Below are positions 57,765-64,000 of a DNA stretch of 64,000 nucleotides, one piece after another. Under the pieces are notes generated by a model that worked only from the letters and a program-made list of their open reading frames with translations, did no database searches and had not been told where the DNA came from. How positions within the stretch are numbered: position 1 is the stretch's first letter; every line of letters begins with the position of its first letter. This DNA comes from Chloroflexota bacterium. GTDB lineage: Bacteria > Chloroflexota > Anaerolineae > Caldilineales > Caldilineaceae. Where the stretch lies: assembly GCA_018969295.1 (NCBI GenBank), contig JAGWYN010000015.1:1-64000 (forward strand). Direction: 5' to 3'. The translations under genes were made by a program, and so were the position numbers.

Positions 57765-60011
57765 CTACCCGCCAATTCGCAAGATCAGCGCCGATTTCGC
57801 CCCCAAACCGACGGTTATCTTGCCCCCTTCAGCACGAAAGAGCGCTCTTTCCCCCACCTCGAGCGCCCGTTCCACCACAGCCCCCTCCAGCCGGGTGTCA
57901 ACACAAAGCTCAGTGGCTTCGCCCAGGTTGACCAAGGTCACCACCGCATGCTCCTTGCCCCGACGCAGGATGCCAAACACACTCTCGGGAATACTCGCGT
58001 CGGTCAGCCAAAACACCTCAAGGGCAGCCCAGGCAGGGGTCTGTCGCTTCAGCGCGTTGATCCCCTGCAAGATCTCTTCGATGCCTTCTTCGCCGCCCAC
58101 AAACATCATGTAAGGGCCTGGCATAGACATAAACATTACGGTCAGCAGACGCACCTCTTCCAGCGCGAATTGTTCGCGCCGCCACTTGCTCCCCCAGCTG
58201 GGCCACCAAAAGGTATCGTGCGAGTCGATGTGGTGGGCGGTCATCGCGCCGCGAGGCAGGAAGGCGTCCCGGTCTTGGATCCAGCGCGCCACACCTCTGG
58301 CGCTTTTGACCCCCCAGGGCCTGGCTTCGCTGGGGTGCATGATGGCAGTGACCAACCACTGCTCGTCGTAGTTGTAGTTCAAATCCATCGAACGACGCAG
58401 CAAAATCCCCGAAGGCTCGGTGTACATCAACGATTCAGGGTTGAGCGATTTCAGAGCCGGGCGCAACTGCTCGAAAAGGGGTACGCAGGCCAGCGCCGAC
58501 ATGCCAGCACGATGGCGGGCCCACTCGGCCCAGTTGGGAAAATCGTTGTAGGTAGGGGCATCAAAACGAAAGCCATCAATCTGCAACTCCGAAAGTAAAA
58601 ATTGCATGGCCTCGATGAAGTAGGCCTGCCATTCAGGGTTGCGGGCATCAAAAGCCTTGGTGTAAATTCCTGCCACCTGACCATACGAATCTCGAAAAAA
58701 CCAGTCAGGGTGCTCGGCAATCAAAGGCGAGACCGCAGGACTTCCTGCTTTCCAGTAAGATTCAAAGTCCAGGATGTGGCGAGACCAGGCGATCAGATAG
58801 TTGCTCCATTCTCCCACGTCGGCAGAAAAGCTGTCCGAGGTTTGCGCGCCCACCAGCTGGGCATAAGGCCCCGATCTCACCCCGTCGGCGGCGGCGCCGA
58901 TGGACTCTTGATCCAATACTCCGTGCAGCAACACATCCAAAATGACGCGGATGCCCAGGCGGTGACACTCCGCCACCAGCACATTCATCTGCTCGCGGTC
59001 GCCAAAAGAGGTGGCGATGTCCCAGTAGTCGTGTACATTGTAGCTGGGATACGGCTGGCGGGGCATCAGTTGAATCACGTTGAAGCCCAGCGCAGCAATG
59101 CGGGGCAGATCGGCGGTCAGGTCGGAGAGCTCGGGATAGGGCTGATAGCGGTGGTTGGGGTAAAAGACCGAAAAGCCAATTTGGGCTTCCCAGATGCTGG
59201 CCGCTCCAATCCAGGTGGGCGGGTTGGAAGGCGTGGTCTGCCCGCTCAGACGCAGCCAGCTCTGGAAGGTCTCGGCAAAGGCGGTGAAGCCAGGAACCCG
59301 CAGGTCAAGGTCGCAGAGATCCAGGCTGGTCTCCCCCATCCGGCTGAGGTCGCCCGAGAAATTGGTGGCCACCTCGAGCACAAGCGATCGAGCCGTTTCG
59401 CTCTTGATGCGAATATCACTGACCTCAAGTTCCTGCCTGACCCACACCCCCACATTCCGTTCTGCGCTGCCCAGATGAAGAAGCGCACTCGAACCGCGCA
59501 ACCCGCCCACAGGCGAGATGCCCGTCCAGCTTGTCACCTCCCCCAATGCCACGTCGCGGTGCAGACCGTTGCCAGGGGCATTGAGCTGCCAAGTGCCTGA
59601 AGGTACCCCCAGGGTGGTGGAGAAGATCAGGTTGCGAATCAGCAAGGTAGCACTGGGTTCCCCGCACAAGGTCAGCCGGATCGTCATCGCAGGAGCGTGG
59701 CGGCGGAAGAGATACTCGATGCGGGCTTTGACAGGACCCACCTGCACGGCCAGAATGCATCGATCTCCCTCCTGGCTCGAGGCCCAGCTGCGATGACCAG
59801 CAAACTGAACCCCCTGGAGGGTCTCAGCCCCTTCATAGTCGATGCCGCCGGTCGCCGAGCGCACCTCTGTTCCGTTCACACTGAGCGCCACCAAAGTGTC
59901 GCTGAACGCAAGACGAAAGGGGGAGGTGCCCGTCCAGAGCAGCGCGATGGGCAAGCCACTTTGGTCGTCCACTTCAAGCTGATGCAGATACTCAGGATGG
60001 CTGATGCGCAT
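57765..60011 (-). CDS. GH13-family (alpha-amylase-like) glycosidase
   Basis: Encodes 748 residues from ATG 60011 (GGAGAG eight bases before). Residues 1-270 form beta-rich accessory domains; the (beta/alpha)8 barrel covers about 275-680, and a C-terminal beta domain follows. Conserved GH13 regions are present: VILDVLLHGV (region I), GFRFDAPTYNDF with nucleophile Asp484 (II), LMYTEPSG with acid/base Glu532 (III), and HHIDSHD with Asp599 (IV). There is no signal peptide, so it is probably intracellular, acting on alpha-glucans or maltodextrins. Specificity is not resolved. Confidence 0.9.
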   Translation of the reverse strand: MRISHPEYLHQLEVDDQSGLPIALLWTGTSPFRLAFSDTLVALSVNGTEVRSATGGIDYEGAETLQGVQFAGHRSWASSQEGDRCILAVQVGPVKARIEYLFRRHAPAMTIRLTLCGEPSATLLIRNLIFSTTLGVPSGTWQLNAPGNGLHRDVALGEVTSWTGISPVGGLRGSSALLHLGSAERNVGVWVRQELEVSDIRIKSETARSLVLEVATNFSGDLSRMGETSLDLCDLDLRVPGFTAFAETFQSWLRLSGQTTPSNPPTWIGAASIWEAQIGFSVFYPNHRYQPYPELSDLTADLPRIAALGFNVIQLMPRQPYPSYNVHDYWDIATSFGDREQMNVLVAECHRLGIRVILDVLLHGVLDQESIGAAADGVRSGPYAQLVGAQTSDSFSADVGEWSNYLIAWSRHILDFESYWKAGSPAVSPLIAEHPDWFFRDSYGQVAGIYTKAFDARNPEWQAYFIEAMQFLLSELQIDGFRFDAPTYNDFPNWAEWARHRAGMSALACVPLFEQLRPALKSLNPESLMYTEPSGILLRRSMDLNYNYDEQWLVTAIMHPSEARPWGVKSARGVARWIQDRDAFLPRGAMTAHHIDSHDTFWWPSWGSKWRREQFALEEVRLLTVMFMSMPGPYMMFVGGEEGIEEILQGINALKRQTPAWAALEVFWLTDASIPESVFGILRRGKEHAVVTLVNLGEATELCVDTRLEGAVVERALEVGERALFRAEGGKITVGLGAKSALILRIGG

Positions 60012-60181
60012 GCAATTCTCTCCGATTTATTTTCAAAACTGTTCGGCCTGTTCGACAGACAAAATTATTCCAGCCAGGACAAAGGCTCCCCAAGGGGCCT
60101 GGACACCTTCATCCTGCCGGGCAGGTTCATGGCTGTTTTGTAGCCATTTTATCATTCAGCGCAGGGTCCACCAACCTTGTG

Positions 60182-60207
60182 CTTGACCCATTTTTACCGC
60201 CAAGTAA
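60182..60207. repeat. dispersed ~26-bp element, copy 2
   Basis: Near-identical to 792-817: CTTGACCCATTTTTACC, three variable bases, then AAGTAA. It lies in the gap between the GH13 and FGE-domain genes, about 59 kb from copy 1. Confidence 0.45.
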
Positions 60208-60250
60208 AGTTGTCTGGAATTGCCCGATGCAGACGTTGTTCTGAACTCTC

Positions 60251-60302
60251 AAAAAATTTGACCGGCTTCGCCGGTGAAAAAAAAGGGGGGGGCTTCGCCC
60301 CC
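60251..60302 (-). terminator. tandem intrinsic terminators of the FGE-domain gene
   Basis: Reading the minus strand, GGGGGC-GAA-GCCCCC (60302-60288) is followed by CCC and eight T (60284-60277). A second hairpin ACCGGC-GAA-GCCGGT (60275-60261) is followed by CAAA and six T. Both lie within 100 bases of the stop at 60345. Confidence 0.8.
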
Positions 60303-60344
60303 ATCGCTGCGCTCCCCCCCTTCCAGAACCCCAGAAGACCAGGA

Positions 60345-62333
60345 TCAGGGCGAGCGGACACAGCGGAACCCGCCGCCGTAGCCCGAACCGTAGGGGATAT
60401 CGTAGCCTCGGAGGGCGGAGCGCACGCCTAAGTCAAAGTCGGACCACGACCCGCACCGCCCCACACGCCATGACCCCGTCGCCGGCCCCTGTGGGTTTAC
60501 ACTGGGCGACACGCTGTAGTAGCTGTCGTCGTACCAGTCGTTCACCCACTCCCATACGTTCCCTGCCATGTCCATCACGCCGTACGGGCTGGCTCCACTT
60601 GGATAAAATCCCACACGGCTGGTGTCGCCGACACAGTATTCATAACTGACTCCGTTGTAATGATAGTAGTTCAGCTTCGTACAATCCGGGGCACTGTCTC
60701 CCCACGGGTACTTGCGTGTACCGCTGCTCCCTCGCGCCGCCTTCTCCCACTCCGCCTCCGTCGGCAGACGCTTACCTGCCCACGCACAGAAGGCACTTGC
60801 CTGATGCCAGGTGACCTTGATCACCGGATAGTCCGCATAGGTGCTCGTGCCATAGTATGGGAAGCGCGTCCGGGAATTCACGCTTCTAGGCGCCGTGCAT
60901 CCGCCGGCCGTCACGCATGCCTGGTAGCGGGCGTTGGTCACCTCGTACTTGTCGATAGAATAGGCGTCCAGCGTGACCGCGTGCAGGGGCTGCTCGTTGC
61001 CACCGCACGTCTCCGCCGAGTTGCTGCTGTCGCACCCCATCTGAAAGCTGCCGGCAGGGATCCGAATCTCTCGCTCCGTCCAGCCCGCATAGAGAATATC
61101 CGTATAGATAGCCATGCTGCTCACGCTGTTGGTCGCTGTGACGATCACTCGATATCTGTCTGCAACTGCATGGCTGTGCGTTGTGCTTTGGCCGGTAGCT
61201 GTTGCTCCATCACCTAAACTCCAGTTGTAGTTGATATTGCTGCCAGCAGCAACAGTGGCGGTAAAGATGATACTGCTGCCTGAGACGGGTTGACTTCCTC
61301 CGCTGCGGACTATTTGCAAGTCTCTAATAATTTGTGCGTGGGTCAGTGCAATTATTGTCTGTGCCGCCAGCCCATTGCCCGCCAGGTCTTTGGCACCGGG
61401 GCTAACTACCATCTGATAGGCGCCGGGTGTCAACATATTTTCCAGCGTAAAAGTGACAGTCGTTGCCGCATCGCTGTCGCTTCGGCTGAACATTCCAGCG
61501 ACTGGGCTGCCTTGCGCGTTCAACAGCTGCACGGTGCTGCTGTCGAGCGTGTCGTGCTCCATCAGCTCGCTGAAGGCCAGCGTGACGGCGTCGATCTCCT
61601 GGTTGGCGCCTGCAGCGGGCACGCTGGAAGAAACCGACGGCGCTGCAGTATCCAGGGTAAACGCGTACGCGGCAAAGTCCGGCACATCTGCCGGCGCGCC
61701 CAGCTCCGCATAGCGGGCGAGAATGTTGGAGCGAATTGCAACACGCCTGGGCTTGACGTACTCCATGCCGTCGATGAGCTTTTGCCGAGTTGCAGCGCTG
61801 TTCAACACGCCGTCTGTGCGCAGGTCACTGCTCAGCGTCGAGAGCAGCTCGGTCAGCTGCGCTTCGCTGCGGTTCGCCTGCAAGATGACAGAAATGGCCA
61901 GAAGAATGGCATTGCCTTCGCCCGCCTGGCTGATGTCCAGAGATTCCGAACTGCCGATGGCGCTCGCTGCGATATTGAAAGCAGACAGCACTTCCCCCTG
62001 CGCCTGGGCTTTGGCGGCGCTGAAGCTCAGCCCGCTGTCAATCAAGGCAAAAACACGAGGACGCTCCAGATGCGTCAGCAGATTGATATTAACTGTCGTG
62101 CTGTCGCTCAGATCGGCCAGCGCCAGCAAGTTGATCTGTGCTGCCGACAGAGTGTCAGCAATCTCATTGAAATAAAAGCCGTTGGCAGAAAGCTCGACAA
62201 AAGGATAAGAAAAAATTCCCCGCACGGTAAAGCGTCCAGTGTTGCCTTCGATACTGCCCGTAAAAGTGCGTCCTGTCGGCAAAAAACCAGCATCCAGCTC
62301 GCGCACGGTGATTAAGGGCATGGCCGGCTCCAA
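60345..62333 (-). CDS. multidomain protein with PKD and FGE/sulfatase-modifying-factor domains
   Basis: The longest frame gives 662 residues from a TTG at 62333; the first ATG is at 62321. Domains in order: a helical N-terminal region (1-220); an Ig-like SbsD-type domain (about 225-330, PSVSSSVPAAGANQEID); a PKD domain (about 345-415, INYNWSLGDG); and an FGE/SUMF domain (about 420-662, GSFQMGCDSS, RLPTEAEWEKAARG, GNVWEWVNDWY, FRCVR). These domains suggest a surface protein, yet no signal peptide is present, and a plausible N-terminal part lies upstream in another frame. The real start is therefore uncertain and the 5' end may be frameshifted. Confidence 0.78.
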   Translation of the reverse strand: MEPAMPLITVRELDAGFLPTGRTFTGSIEGNTGRFTVRGIFSYPFVELSANGFYFNEIADTLSAAQINLLALADLSDSTTVNINLLTHLERPRVFALIDSGLSFSAAKAQAQGEVLSAFNIAASAIGSSESLDISQAGEGNAILLAISVILQANRSEAQLTELLSTLSSDLRTDGVLNSAATRQKLIDGMEYVKPRRVAIRSNILARYAELGAPADVPDFAAYAFTLDTAAPSVSSSVPAAGANQEIDAVTLAFSELMEHDTLDSSTVQLLNAQGSPVAGMFSRSDSDAATTVTFTLENMLTPGAYQMVVSPGAKDLAGNGLAAQTIIALTHAQIIRDLQIVRSGGSQPVSGSSIIFTATVAAGSNINYNWSLGDGATATGQSTTHSHAVADRYRVIVTATNSVSSMAIYTDILYAGWTEREIRIPAGSFQMGCDSSNSAETCGGNEQPLHAVTLDAYSIDKYEVTNARYQACVTAGGCTAPRSVNSRTRFPYYGTSTYADYPVIKVTWHQASAFCAWAGKRLPTEAEWEKAARGSSGTRKYPWGDSAPDCTKLNYYHYNGVSYEYCVGDTSRVGFYPSGASPYGVMDMAGNVWEWVNDWYDDSYYSVSPSVNPQGPATGSWRVGRCGSWSDFDLGVRSALRGYDIPYGSGYGGGFRCVRSP

Positions 62334-62368
62334 GTCCGCCGCCTGCGCACCAGTGCTGAACTCGACGG

Positions 62369-62587
62369 CTATCTTGCCGCCGGCCCGGTGTCCAGAAGGT
62401 CTTCCAGGTCGAACGTCGCAAACACTGGTGCATCGAAAACCGTGCCCACTGGCGCAGGGATGTCACGCTCGGCGAAGATGCCTGTAAAGTGACCTGCGGC
62501 CAAGCCCCGCCCTGCACACCCCCTACTGGCCAACTGGCCAGCCCACAGACTGCTACCCTGACCAGTTGCAGATTCCCCCACGTGCAC
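62369..62587 (-). pseudogene. possible displaced 5' end of the FGE-domain gene
   Basis: In a different minus-strand frame this stretch encodes GHFTGIFAERDIPAPVGTVF followed by an acidic DLEDLLDTG segment, which reads like protein. It stops just where the downstream frame becomes coding-like (GGKIAVEFSTGAQAADLEPA), and that frame is itself closed by a TGA near 62463. A one-base slip around 62385-62400 would join them. It may be a true frameshift or a sequencing error; part of it overlaps the ppdK upstream sites. Confidence 0.3.
62526..62541. promoter_or_regulatory. 16-bp palindrome, copy 4 (ppdK)
   Basis: CTGGCCAACTGGCCAG: perfect 6-bp arms around four bases. It lies about 170 bp upstream of the ppdK ATG and 34 bp before the 18-bp block it shares with the nifJ operon. 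Confidence 0.75.
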
Positions 62588-62593
62588 GACGCA
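62576..62593 (+). promoter_or_regulatory. 18-bp block shared with the nifJ operon upstream region
   Basis: CCCCACGTGCACGACGCA, differing from the nifJ copy at one position. It has the same order and nearly the same distance from the palindrome as at 42443-42508, though the flanking sequence is unrelated. Confidence 0.55.
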
Positions 62594-62704
62594 GCCAGAT
62601 GGAAGATGGCCTACACTGTATGCAGATCGAATGTTCCACCGCTGCCCCGTATAGAGACCGGGCCTATTCGCATAGATGCGAACTCAACCAAGGAGCGATT
62701 TGCA

Positions 62705-64000
<1,296 letters not shown>

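Larger units (their letters stand above)
60012..60344. other. intergenic region with inverted repeats, no gene
   Basis: 333 bp without a credible gene. It holds CCTGCC-G-GGCAGG (60113-60125), ATGGCT-N7-AGCCAT followed by TTTT (60129-60147), the second copy of the dispersed 26-bp element (60182-60207), and two hairpins serving as terminators for the minus-strand gene (60251-60302). The palindromes near 60113-60147 lie about 100-135 bp upstream of the GH13 start and may be operators. Confidence 0.5.

Noticed and set aside
60345..61080. Active formylglycine-generating enzyme for sulfatases
   Set aside because: The domain belongs to the wider FGE/SUMF fold, but the paired catalytic cysteines of true FGE are not clearly present and no sulfatase gene is near, so no enzymatic role is assigned.
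60660..62315. Plus-strand genes opposite the FGE-domain gene (185 and 341 codons)
   Set aside because: Antisense frames of a well-supported multidomain gene, with no motifs.

Overview
The window is high-GC DNA, dense in coding sequence, from a bacterium. The gene set points to Chloroflexota, most likely the Caldilineae/Anaerolineae part of the phylum: a secreted sugar-binding lipoprotein with MalF/MalG-type permeases, a MalT-like LuxR regulator, a pyruvate:ferredoxin oxidoreductase, a five-subunit NAD-reducing hydrogenase, and a Thermus-like ba3 oxidase. The assignment is an inference from gene content; no rRNA or tRNA gene was seen.

Layout. 1-1,480 is an accessory edge: a C-terminal gene fragment, a roughly 75-bp tandem repeat, a decayed remnant and an AT-rich orphan gene. 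1,481-3,478 encodes an exported glycosidase-like protein. 3,464-9,298 (minus) is a MacAB-like export operon. 9,461-11,485 (minus) is leuC-leuD. 11,674-15,703 (minus) is a three-gene unit: two exported paralogues of unknown function flanking a YbjQ-like protein. 15,920-33,504 is a carbohydrate region: a Gfo/Idh/MocA dehydrogenase divergent from a GH32 protein, a MalT-like activator, an ABC sugar transporter with FGGY kinase, GntR repressor, cupin phosphoglucose isomerase and two dehydrogenases, then phosphomannose isomerase, an MFS transporter and a phosphoglycerate-mutase-like enzyme. 33,610-35,178 is pncB.

35,185-64,000 is the energy-metabolism half. A minus-strand operon runs CBS/ACT protein - NifJ - DHODH-like - triple universal stress protein (USP) - CBS protein. 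Next come a small membrane protein, a CDF metal transporter, a GAF histidine kinase divergent from a NarL-type regulator, a single USP, a radical SAM protein, then hoxE-F-U-Y-H-W, two Sco proteins and a ba3-type oxidase with a 39-residue subunit IIa. After that are a GH13-type glycosidase, an FGE-domain surface protein with a damaged 5' end, and the start of pyruvate phosphate dikinase.

The most interesting signal is a 16-bp palindrome, CTGGCCANYTGRCCAG. It occurs at four intergenic positions, each just upstream of an energy or stress gene: the CBS-nifJ-USP operon, the single USP, the hox operon and ppdK. The nifJ and ppdK copies also share a second 18-bp block about 33 bp downstream. With the GAF kinase and NarL-family regulator lying among these genes, this looks like a hypoxia/redox regulon with content resembling the mycobacterial DosRS regulon. 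That link is a hypothesis; the repeated palindrome is directly visible.

A second recurring theme is short tandem duplication in multiples of three bases (12 or 15 bp, 3-4 copies). Two cases repeat a stop codon in frame, one spans a stop/start overlap and two expand protein segments.
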